Source: Dichetophora obliterata (lineage: Eukaryota > Arthropoda > Insecta > Diptera > Sciomyzidae). From it: a stretch of 64,000 bases of DNA. Positions 10,880 to 20,309 of the stretch are shown piece after piece. The stretch spans positions 301,271,908 through 301,335,907 of the forward strand of contig OY986435.1 in NCBI GenBank assembly GCA_963920525.1, given 5' to 3'. The position numbers and the translations under genes are program-made. How positions within the stretch are numbered: the stretch's first letter is position 1; each line of letters begins with the position of its first letter. The notes under the pieces are model-generated. The model ran no database searches, was not told where the DNA came from, and saw only the letters and a program-made list of their open reading frames with translations.

Positions 10880-12456
10880 GAAATGTGCACAAACTTTTGA
10901 CTTTAGTTTCTGAAAGTACTGATTGAAAGTAGCAAAATGCCATTTGGATTTTTCTGGATTAGCTACCGTTCGGTTTTTATCGTGTCATGAATATTTTTGC
11001 TAAAAACTTAATTTTGAGCATTTTTTCAGAGAAATTGTAATTTTTCCGACGGCTATATCTCTTTAACCGAAGGGAATTTTGTTTTATGACCTTTAAAATA
11101 ATTATAGGTATAGACCAGGAGAAAAAACATTTAAAACAAACTGGTTTGAAAAAACAACATCTAGTGGTTCAAAACCGCAAAATTGTTGAAAAATGTCCAA
11201 TTTGTTAAGACATTTCTGCATATAATATATCATAACTCGAAAACGACTAGTGCGATTTTATTAAAATAAATGTAGAAATTTTTGACCTACATAACCGTTA
11301 ACCCATGCCTGTACTAGATTTTAATCTGATCAATAGTTTCAAAGATATCAAAAAAATACTCGGAGCTATAGGTGGTTCGACATCAGCAGAGCATGGCACT
11401 GGAAGTGACGCAGTGCACGCGGCAACATATTTTTTGTACCTAAACTTTTTCCTATTATTTCCAACAGCATAATTAATTCATGCATAGCACCTGGCTTCAT
11501 CGTGTCCATTTGGGTCTTTTAACCAGATCACCGGCTTAGAAAACTGTAACTTTCTTCTTCGGCCATGTAACCAATGCAAAAGATTGCTAGAGCAAGCATT
11601 GCAGACTGCATTAGGCGTAACATTTTCACAAGTTAAATCTTATTCGTCGAAATATTGCGTATATGCAAACTTAAATTCTGGAGTACATAAATTTTTTCGC
11701 TCATTCCTTTCAATTTTAGGCACTATATGGCCACAAACGTAACAAAAATTATTAATTTTTTGGCAGACACTATTTTCCATTTTTATTAAATTGCAATTTC
11801 AATTAACACGACTTTTACGGGGAAAATAGTTGCAAGTGTTCTACAATTCCTCTTTATTTTCAATGCAATGAATTTGCAATGAAGTTGGCTGCAGAATAAT
11901 TTGACTTTAATTAACAATTCTAGTCAGGGATGCAAAATCAAGCTTCTTCAATTGTACCATCAAGCTTCCAAAATTGTACTTTTTTAATAACAATTATACC
12001 AAATTGGAAAAAAACAGGTTATAACATTTTATAAACAGTTTATTAAAAAAATTACGGAAAAATAACAAATCAATCTTATACATTTCTTTTTAAAATAACA
12101 TAGGTTTCTTTAAGAATAAACCAAAGGCGAGGTACACATTTTTCAACAATTTTGCAGTTTTGAACCACTAGATGTTGTTTTTTCAAACCAGTTTGTTTTA
12201 AATGTTTTTTTTTTCTCCTGGTCTATACCTATAATTATTCTAAAGGTCATAAAACAAAATTCCCTTCGGTTAAAGAGATATAGCCGTCGGAAAAATTACA
12301 ATTTCTCTGAAAAAATGCTCAAAATTAAGTTTTTAGCAAAAATATTCATGACACGATAAAAACCGAACGGTAGCTAATACAGAAAAATCCAAATGGCATT
12401 TTGCTACTTTCAATCAGTACTTTCAGAAACTAAAGTCAAAAGTTTGTGCACATTTC
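10880..12456. mobile_element. Long-terminal-inverted-repeat (foldback-type) DNA element
   Basis: The arm at 10,880-11,196 is repeated in inverted orientation at 12,136-12,456. The arms are about 320 bp long with only scattered differences, such as a longer T run in the right arm. Outer ends read GAAATGTGCACAAACTTTTG. The middle of about 940 bp holds a decayed open frame on the minus strand, described separately. No clear target duplication is visible next to the mapped ends (GAGGTTTT on the left, ATGTGTTG on the right), so the true tips may lie slightly outside. Long, nearly identical arms are typical of foldback elements and some P/hAT-like elements. Confidence 0.75.
11358..11780 (-). pseudogene. 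Decayed orphan gene fragment inside the long-inverted-repeat element
   Basis: From a methionine at 11,780 the minus strand reads a CYVCGHIVPKIERNERKN start, a FKFAYTQYF stretch, an NAVCNACSSNLLHW cysteine pair and KPVIWLKDPNGHDEARCY, then YKKY and a PVPC stretch. From memory this layout resembles an uncharacterised arthropod protein family with paired cysteines and a PVIW...CYFC motif. There are at least two in-frame stops (one after YFDE, one at 11,478-11,480), so it is inactive. The cysteine pairs suggest a zinc-binding fold; function is unknown. It is either the element's own gene or a captured host fragment. Confidence 0.45.
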
Positions 12457-12990
12457 ATGTGTTGCACTGTGTATTCATAAAACAAAGATCAAGTTCGAGA
12501 ATGAGCCAAATCGGATGAAAACCATGCCTACCTACCATGCAAAGTGGCTGTATGGCAACAAAAAATAAATTAATCATGAATTTCGAAAAGAGCCTAACTT
12601 TGAAATTAGAAAATGTTCAGGAGATACAAAAACCTAACTATGCTAAGAATATTAGTGTCCGGTTGCAATTGAGAATGCAATTTTATTTAAAAAGTCATAA
12701 CACAGTATATCATTACAAAAAACAACATAAGCATACAACTAAAGTAAAGCAAAAATACAACAACAACAGCAAAATATGAAAGGGACAAAAACTGAGAAAT
12801 TGACACTGAAATCTTATCGCCTCTTTGGTGCAGCGCGCTAATGCGCTTGCACGGAGTGTCACAAATATTTCTGATAAAATTGCAATAAAATCAGCTAGTG
12901 ACGTTTTCTTTTTCAAATTGAAAAATGTTGTTGTTTCTTTGAAAAAATTCGGTAGAGCGAAATTAGAAAATAAAGAATGATTTATAAACT

Positions 12991-13237
12991 CTGTGGTCAC
13001 AAGGAATAATGACTAAACTCAAAATATCGTAAAAAAGCGATATGGAATTTACTTTATTGCCAATTTTTGGAAGTATGCAGATATCCATTTTTTGCCCAGA
13101 ATTGATCATCACTTATGTCAGCACATATTTTGTTTGTAACGGTTCATATATTTCAAAAAAATTTGTCGTAGTTCGTGCAATTAAAATATCGTATTTTACG
13201 ATACTTTGAGTTTAGTCGTTAATCCTTGTGACCACAG
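12991..13237. mobile_element. 247-bp MITE with 44-bp inverted ends
   Basis: Ends start CTGTGGTCACAAGG on both sides and match over about 44 bp with roughly four differences. Flanks are AACT at 12,987-12,990 and 13,238-13,241. The surrounding sequence is a copy of a dispersed repeat also present near 43.6 kb, where the uninterrupted site TTTAAACTATCAAAC is seen. That confirms the insertion and the 4-bp duplication. No coding content. Confidence 0.75.
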
Positions 13238-13400
13238 AACTATCAAACATCTAAAATTTGCATTTAAATCATAGAAAACTTATATCTTAACCGTCAATGC
13301 GTGCATTTTTTGTGGTTTTTTTTTATTCTAGAGATGTGCCCTTTTCGAACTTGGTATTTTAAATTTAATAAAATCTTGAGAAAAAATTTATTCGCCCTTC

Positions 13401-13667
13401 ATGATACTTCATTGTTTTGTCTAATTTGAAAATCTGAAAACACGTGGCGCGTGAGCTAGACAAATATATATTGTTGGAAAAGGATGAAAACATGAGAGAA
13501 ACGTCAAAAACAATGCATTGAAAATGCTGTTCGTCGCACATTTTTTTCACCAATTTGTACTATATGCGTATACACTCACACTTCTTGAATATTAGATTTA
13601 GCACTATTTCAACTGCTCTAGTTTCATTGTCAATGAATAAAAATTGGGCAATACAATGAAGTATCAT
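13401..13667. mobile_element. Short inverted-repeat element (~267 bp)
   Basis: ATGATACTTCATTGTTTTG at the left is matched by its inverted copy ending at 13,667, with one difference in 19. Similarity may extend outward by a few bases (GCCC-type tips). No coding content or clear target duplication. Confidence 0.5.
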
Positions 13668-13671
13668 ACGG

Positions 13672-13908
13672 GCCTTATTCTTGAACCCGCGCTCGCTCTC
13701 AAAACGACATCGAAATAAAATTGATGTATTCTGGAAATTTTCAATTTCGACGTTGAGATCTGCAGTGATTGTTCATGTCAATTGTTGAGCAAACGTCGTC
13801 AAATAAATATTTAAATTTTTGATCGTCGCAATGATCTTCAACGCCAATTAATTGGTGAAAGCAAGCTCTCGACGACGATTTTAACTTGACGCGGATTCAA
13901 GAATAGGC
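13672..13908. mobile_element. MITE with CTTGAAYCCGCG inverted ends
   Basis: The left end GCCTTATTCTTGAACCCGCG faces an inverted right end reading inward GCCTATTCTTGAATCCGCG. A 9-bp direct repeat GGCCTTATT at 13,671-13,679 and 13,909-13,917 overlaps the left end. It is either a 9-bp target duplication or part of the terminal repeat. The interior has AACGTCGTC/GACGACG stretches. Noncoding. Confidence 0.5.
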
Positions 13909-14147
13909 GGCCTTATTTTTCAATAATTTAACTGTAATTTGTCAGTAAAGGCTATTTTTAACAAAAAATAAAACACAAAGTAGCCAATTTCTCTTGCAGA
14001 TGCACATACTTAAAATTAGTCATTTTAAGTTTCTTTAATTGCATTTAAAGTTATATTTATTGATGAAAAACTTTGGACACTAAACATTTAAACTGTTTTA
14101 CCATTATTAAATTTGAATGAATTAGTTGAAAATATAGAAAACAGGAA

Positions 14148-16321
14148 CGAAAAGGGCACATGTCTAAATTTTTACTCTCAGAAATTTATTTAGAAACTTA
14201 ACTCATAGTTTAATAAAATTAAATAAATTTATTAAAGACTAACAACGTGGACAATAGTTATGTGTTAGGTACATACAATTTTATAGAAAAAAAAATCAAA
14301 AGTCTTCTTCTGATATCTCATCATCACTTGTAGTAGGCCACTGCAATATTTTAAATTAAAATCCTTTAAATTCAGTTGGAATATATTTTTCCACCTTGGC
14401 GATATCTAATATTTTAAGGTGGTTTATTGGTATTTGGTTAGAGTAAGCCAAATCATCTTAATAAGGAAGCAAAGCGCAAACGGCATTGATTTTTGCAAGG
14501 TTAAATTTCTCTTCTTGTTATCATCTATGTGATCCCTTGTTACCACATCTCCCGGCTTTGCCGGATCAAATATAAATTCAAAAAAAGAGGACACTTTAAA
14601 AGTAACTTTTTGTGTTTTTGGAACTTTCTTTCCGTAACTGTTTTTTGCAAGTACATTCGATGTAAAGTTAAAGTTCGATGACCATTTCTTAAATTCGAGT
14701 CACAGTCATTGTACGAATGTTCGAGCTGAGGAAAGTAGAGGTGTACCTTCATATTTCTTTGTGACTCTAATGATAATAAAAATTTTATGATTACGTTATT
14801 TTTATTCTGACCTGGACATCCGTCGCAAAACAGATGCAACTCGGTAATAGATAAATTTTATATTCAAAAATGATACAACTTCGTTTGGTCCTTTTAAGGC
14901 CTCTCCTTCATGGTTTGCATAAAATGTACCTTTGTTGGTTTTCATGTTATGGATGCAAAATTCTAATAGCCATAGCTGACAATAGTAAAAAATTTCCTGA
15001 ACGGCTAAAGTTGGAAAAGGTAAGTTCTGAATATAATCAAATGACAGACCTATTGTGGTATCACTTTGAGAATATTTTTTTCAACTTCCCTAACTTTCTC
15101 GTAAAATTTTGTAGCTACAAGTTTATGTTCCGTTAACTTGTCAGTAATTATTTTCTTTGCTTTGTCATTTAGGTGAGGGTCTTTTAACTCTACTTTCAGT
15201 TTTTCACACTTGCAGCAAACATCAATCTGTGGTCTGCCAAATGATATGTCACAGTTTTTGTTAAAGTATTCTCTAAAGAACTGATAGTTAATTTTTTTGT
15301 CACATCAGGGTATTTCGCAAGAAACATTTTATGCAAATTGGCAACGTTCAGTGAAGATTTTTTTTATGATAGTATTTGGAATAATGGATTTCCTTTTTTT
15401 GGAATAGAATCAATATAACTATGAATTTTAAAATATATTTCACAAGAAATTGCATTGCTCCGCGAGCCCAATGCTGTACCTCTTTGATCATGTGGTATTT
15501 TGTTATTTTCTTTAAGATCCGCTACGCGTCGGCATCTCTTCGACGTGATCCCATGTAAGCTTAAATATGCTTACTTACACACAGCACGATTCGTTCCGCT
15601 TGTTTCAATAAAGTATTTAAAGGAACAACTTTTTGTTTTACCTGCTACAGAGTTTTTGCGTTTAGAAACATCTTTAGGTTCCAAAACCTCCAACAGCCCC
15701 TGAAGATAAATATCTTGTTCGTTCTTTGTGTGGAAATTATTAATTTTACAAATTATTTCCTCGCAATCTGTATCCGTTATTCCATCAAAGCATTTCCTAA
15801 CACATCTTGAAATATTTTTTGATACAAAAACATCTTTAAATTATGGACTTATTACCTGCACTTCTCGCCTGTTCTACGACGAGGTACTTCCCTGCCTTTA
15901 TATAATTTGTGTGCGCATATCCCCCAATTTTAGTTCTTTTAATCTCAGCGCGTTTGTATTTGATCGTATTTCTAATTCCGCGTTTTTTCTTTTTTGGAAT
16001 CACAACCATTTCCAACTCTAAAGAAGAAGACATACCAAATTTTCTTGAGAAAATAATTAAAAATTTTTATTTACAAAGCTCCAAATGCTATACAAATCAT
16101 CTACAACTTTTATAAAGCAATAAAATAAAAAAACCAATGCGAAAAGAGCTCATCTCTCAGAGTTGTGCCCTTTTTGAAATTTATTCTCATTAACATTGCA
16201 TTATCGGCGGTAACTGATGATATCTTTATCCCTCTATTACTCAGAACTATAAATAGCCCTACTAAGAGTGCATTTCAGTGAAAAAACGTAAATCTCAAAA
16301 TTTCGAGGTGTGCCCTTTTCG
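14148..16321. mobile_element. Inverted-repeat unit carrying a DUF7869-like gene
   Basis: The unit starts CGAAAAGGGCACA at 14,148 and ends with the exact inverted copy at 16,309-16,321. Similarity continues to about 25 bp (22 matching). A third copy of the motif with one change lies just inside the right end at 16,164. The decayed gene runs from 16,033 to 14,296, leaving about 150 bp on one side and 290 bp on the other, as in a one-gene DNA transposon. No convincing target duplication is seen (AA at most). Another right-end-like copy of the motif lies outside at 13,335-13,347. Confidence 0.6.
14296..16033 (-). pseudogene. Decayed DUF7869-like protein gene
   Basis: The minus strand from a methionine at 16,033 shows, across several frames, the blocks of a family I recall as DUF7869: a basic start (IPKKKKRGIRNTIKYKRAEI), a CRKCFDGI block, CSFKYFIETSGTNRAVCK, a SLHGITSKR block, a PHDQRGTALGS block, LSFDYIQNLPFP near 15,040, and LFCDGCPGQNKNNVIIKFLL near 14,800 with HSYNDCDSNL after it. 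It ends in TTSDDEISEEDF and a stop at 14,296. At least four frameshifts and several in-frame stops make it nonfunctional. The spaced aspartates (SFDY, FCDGCPGQN) could belong to an RNase H-like transposase fold; that is my inference. No introns needed. Confidence 0.65.
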
Positions 16322-16642
16322 AAATTCATGATTCAATTTAATTCAATTCAATTCAATTCAATAATAATTTATTTATCAATCAATAGGTTTATAGAAGCAT
16401 ACAATTTTCAAAATACTTTTAATACTACATACAGAATTGATTAATAAATACTACATTCTGTTGTTCAATGAGAACAAGTGGCGAATGCAGTTGTGATACT
16501 TAACATTAAACAAAATAGCTTAAAATAAAGTAAGGTAGTGGGGTCTTACAACAATATTGAAATAAAGACTCAATATGATAAAATAATATACTGAAAAATA
16601 CACATTAATTAAATTATAAAACAAATGAATTTAAATTAAAAC

Positions 16643-19600
16643 TTAAAAGGACACAGTGTTAAGTGAGTCAATTACATTGAAATCTTTATTAAAAAGAAAT
16701 GACTTCACTTCTTTAAAAAACACATTTTTGTTACGCAAACAACGGACATTATATGGTAAACTGTTAAAAACTCTGGGAGCAGTACATGTAAAGAAGGAGA
16801 AAAAATGATTCAAGTAGTGAGGCGGAATGATTGCAAAGTTTTGACTATTTGTTCTCAAATTGTGGCTAGAATTATTTCTGCTCAATAAATAACCGGATCT
16901 TATAAAAAATATTTGTAGCACTCTAAAGTAATAGAAATGTTTAAGAGGTAAGATGTTCAAGCTTTTGAACAAAGGAAAGCTACTTTCAAGTCGGTTTTTG
17001 TTACAGATAATACGAATAACGTGTTTTTGTGCGATAAGTAAAGGATTAACTTTATTAGCATGGGTTCCACCCCAACAGACTAAGCCATACTTTAGTTTTC
17101 AGTGGAAGATGCCATGATAAATGCAAACTAGAAGTTTAGAGGAGCAAAACGATTTAAGAAGATAAACATGTCTGGTAGCGCCCATAAGGTATCTTTTAAG
17201 AGCGGTTGTATGATCAACCCAGTTCATTTTCCAATCCAGTAGCAGTCCGAGATATTTAAATGACTTAACGCAGTCAATAGAAAAACATTTTGTCGAGCAT
17301 TTTCTAGAATCATAAAAAGTATTTAACTGACACGAAAATGTACATATATCATTATTAATTACGTATTTTGTACAGCCTGCACTATGAAAGGTAAAATTTC
17401 CTAAATTTAAATCAATTCCCGCTACACTGAAGTACATAATTTTGGTTTTATCACTCAAAACTAATTTGTGAGATGAGAACCAATGTCTTAATAGTTCTAA
17501 GTCGTGTCTTATATCACAATGTACGCTTAAGGCAGAATCACTGGTGAACGTACATGCCATATCGTCAGCAAAAGCTATCGTTTTACTCAAAAAAGGCTGA
17601 CTAAAAATTGAGTTAATGTAAACAAGAAACAGAATAGGCCCCAGAACAGAGCCCTGTGGAACACCTATATTTATATTAACAAAGTTACTAAACTCTCCAT
17701 TTATTCTTACTCTCTGCTTTCTATTTGACAAATATGATTGAAACCAGCAATATATAGAACCTCTGAAACCACATCTCCAAATTTTATTTAGTAAAATTAC
17801 ATGATCGACAGTATCAAAGGCTTTTGTGATGTCTATGAAGAGCGCAGCACAGACTTTTTTATTATTTAAACCACTGTAAATATTTGTGCAAAAATTTAAA
17901 AGTGCATCTTCGGTGGATAAACCCTCTCTGAAGCCATACTGACAATTGTTTAAAAATTTGGTTTTAGCTAAGAATTGAAGCATTCTCGATTTCACAGCTT
18001 TTTCAAGAACTTTCGAAAAAACCGGCAACAACGAGATGGGTCTGTAATTATTCAAAACAGATGCATCACCTTTTTTAAATAATGGAATACCTACTGCATA
18101 TTTAAGACTATCAGGGAATATTCCAAGTTTAATACTTTTATTAAAGATACTACAAAGAACATCAACAATGTTAAATACAATTTTCTTAATAAAAACATTA
18201 GAAAAATACCCATCAGAACATGAATTAGAGTTTTTAAGAGACATAACAATTTTGTACAACTCAAAAGACGAAATAGGTTAAAAAAAAAGCTATTTGGATA
18301 TAACGGTTCATTATCTAAACATTTACAGACACAACTGCTAACTCCCTCGCTCGAAAAAACATCCGTGCCTATTCTAGCGAAAAAATTATTAAAGGCATTA
18401 GCCTTGTCAATATCCTCATATAAAGATGTTCCTTCAACATTAACAAAATTAATTTTGTTGTTATTATTGTTTGTGGACTTATTTAAAATATTGTTTACCA
18501 ATTGCCATTCCTTTTTAACATTTCCTCTTATTTTATTAAATTCATTAACGTAAAAATTCGTTTTACATGTTGAGACTTCCATAGAAATTTCCTTGCAGAG
18601 AACTTTGTATCTAAATTTAAGATTCATGTTATTAGGGTTCTTGGAACATTTTTTGAAAAGTTTATTTTTACTTTTAATTTTTTTCAATAATTCACTACAC
18701 ATCCAGGGTTTTAACTTTTTTAACTTTGAGTTACACTTGTTCACTTTAGTTGTAAATAAATTTACGTGACCAGTTAAAATATCTAAAAACATATTAAAAG
18801 CGTTTGATGGATTTGGCTCACAATACACATTATACCAAGGTTCAAACATTAGTTTGTTGTTTAATGAAACAAAATCAGTTTTATTGAATGAAATTTCAAG
18901 CTGCGGATGCGTTCTCTCTGGCAAAATCACATTATCAAAACGTAAACACGTCATACAATGATCAGAAAAATGAAAGTCAGAAACAGAGCTGCTTAAAGAT
19001 AAATTACTAGATTGACTTATCTTCACAAAAATGTGATCAATGCAAGTCGAAGAGTTATCTGTTATTCGCGTGGGTTCATTTATGCACGATTCCAGACCGT
19101 ACGCAGAAAGCAAGAATAAATATTTATCAACCAGCGATGAATTTTGTAAAATGTTTATGTTAATATCACCCAGCAATATAACATTATCTGACTTAACATT
19201 AGACAAAAGGACATCCAAATCACCCAAAAACACGTCATTATTCAAATTTTCGTGGAATCTGTATATACAAAGAAAACAGTATTTATGATTCTCAATTAAA
19301 CAGCTAATCCTTGCCACATCAGAGCTTCTGAAATTAAAAAAACAAAAATCACACTTATATTCCTCCTATACAAAAACCGCTACTCCTCCAGCACCATAAT
19401 CGTTATTACAGTTAGCATAAGTTTTATATCCAGGAATATTAAATAAAGAAGTTTCATAATCATAGATCCAAATTTCAGTTAAAAAATAAAGACAGGCTTA
19501 TGAATAAATGACTCGAGATGCAATATGAAATTGTCAAAATTTTTTCTTAAACTTCTACAATAATATTTTGATGAAGTATATAAAAACTATTAGGATTAAT

Positions 19601-19690
19601 TGGGTTAGATGAAATATCATTAAAATTAACATTATTACAGAGCGCAAAAGGAATATTGAATAAATTGTCTTGAGGATTAAAATGTTCCAT
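16643..19690 (-). pseudogene. CR1-like ORF2: endonuclease and reverse transcriptase
   Basis: Starting at a methionine at 19,690, the N-terminal part carries apurinic-type endonuclease motifs (HQNI, LTEIWIYDYETSLFNIPGY, VILLGDININ, then SDHCMTCLRF) in three frames up to about 18,900. The RT follows: NYRPISLLPVFSKVLEKAV, FIDITKAFDTVDHV, INIGVPQGSVLGPILFLVYI and active site FADDMACTF near 17,580. A C-terminal block with YNVRCLRNKNVFFKEVKSFL ends at 16,643. Breaks are a frameshift at a T run near 18,275, one near 17,098, and several in the first 400 bp. It is a dead but complete-length copy of ORF2. The closest clade within CR1/L2/Crack-type elements is unresolved. Confidence 0.85.
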
Positions 19691-19725
19691 ATTGATATTA
19701 ACTTGAATATATTAAATTTACTGAC

Positions 19726-19910
19726 TTATGTTATGTTATTTAGATCTTCAAATGAGTTAATAACTAAAGCAATATCACCCTCCTTTTTGCGCATAAAAAC
19801 TTTACCGTTCCTAACCCAAAGATATTTATAATTTTTTTCAATTTTAAATTTTTTACATTCATTAAAAATGGATCTACACTTAAAGGAAAGGGATTCATTT
19901 ACGAAAATAT
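19726..19910 (-). pseudogene. CR1-like ORF1 C-terminal fragment (FP-like domain)
   Basis: An open 61-codon stretch ends with a TAA at 19,726-19,728, 36 bp before the ORF2 start. It contains NIFVNESLSFKCRSIF and YKYLWVRNGKVFMRKKEGD, which match the C-terminal half of the FP-type domain found in ORF1 of many insect CR1-type LINEs. Everything upstream is lost to 5' truncation. The short spacing to ORF2 fits two-cistron LINE organisation. Confidence 0.65.
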
Positions 19911-19924
19911 TTCAAATGAAATGA

Positions 19925-20240
19925 ATAGATTCAAATGTAATCGCTTGAAATTTCGCACATAAGCTTTGGTCGCAAAAATTAACCATATCATTGAAATTTG
20001 TTAAAAATCGGATAAAAACCACGCCTACCTCCTATGCATAGTAGCTTTAATAAAATCGTAAAACCTCTTGTAAAATGTCCCAAAAACTAATGTAACGACT
20101 TGAAATTTTGCACATAAGCTATGGTGTTAAATATTCACTATATACTTAAAATTTGTCCAAATAGTATAAAAAGCACGCCTACCTCCAATACAAAGTAATT
20201 ATATGAAAACGGTTAAGTCTCTGAAAATTCCACAAAAATT
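19925..20240. repeat. Two diverged ~157-bp tandem units
   Basis: The phrase TTGAAATTT(C/T)GCACATAAGCT occurs at about 19,945 and 20,100. Each unit also holds a CACGCCTACCTCC motif (about 20,020 and 20,175). The complement of that motif recurs in other repeats of this window, including the Transib-like elements. Confidence 0.6.
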
Positions 20241-20309
20241 ATTGTGTAAAAACTCGGTCAAGCTCCCATAAAACAGTGATGTTTACACACGTATATATAT
20301 CAAATGAAG

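Larger units (their letters stand above)
16331..19910 (-). mobile_element. CR1-group-like LINE, 5' truncated
   Basis: Read on the minus strand it holds the end of ORF1 (19,910-19,726), ORF2 (19,690-16,643), a 3' UTR of about 300 bp, and a tail of ATTCA/TTGAA pentamers at 16,331-16,361. A short tandem repeat instead of poly(A) is typical of CR1/L2-type LINEs. The 5' end stops inside ORF1, as in incomplete target-primed reverse transcription. The insertion lies immediately next to the DUF7869-like unit. No target duplication could be defined. Confidence 0.8.

Noticed and set aside
13334..14161. The inverted pair of ATGTGCCCTTTTCG motifs as the two ends of an 0.8-kb element
   Set aside because: The motifs point outward relative to the orientation that brackets the DUF7869-like gene, and the interval contains two other independent MITEs. 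More likely the remnant of a neighbouring copy's right end.
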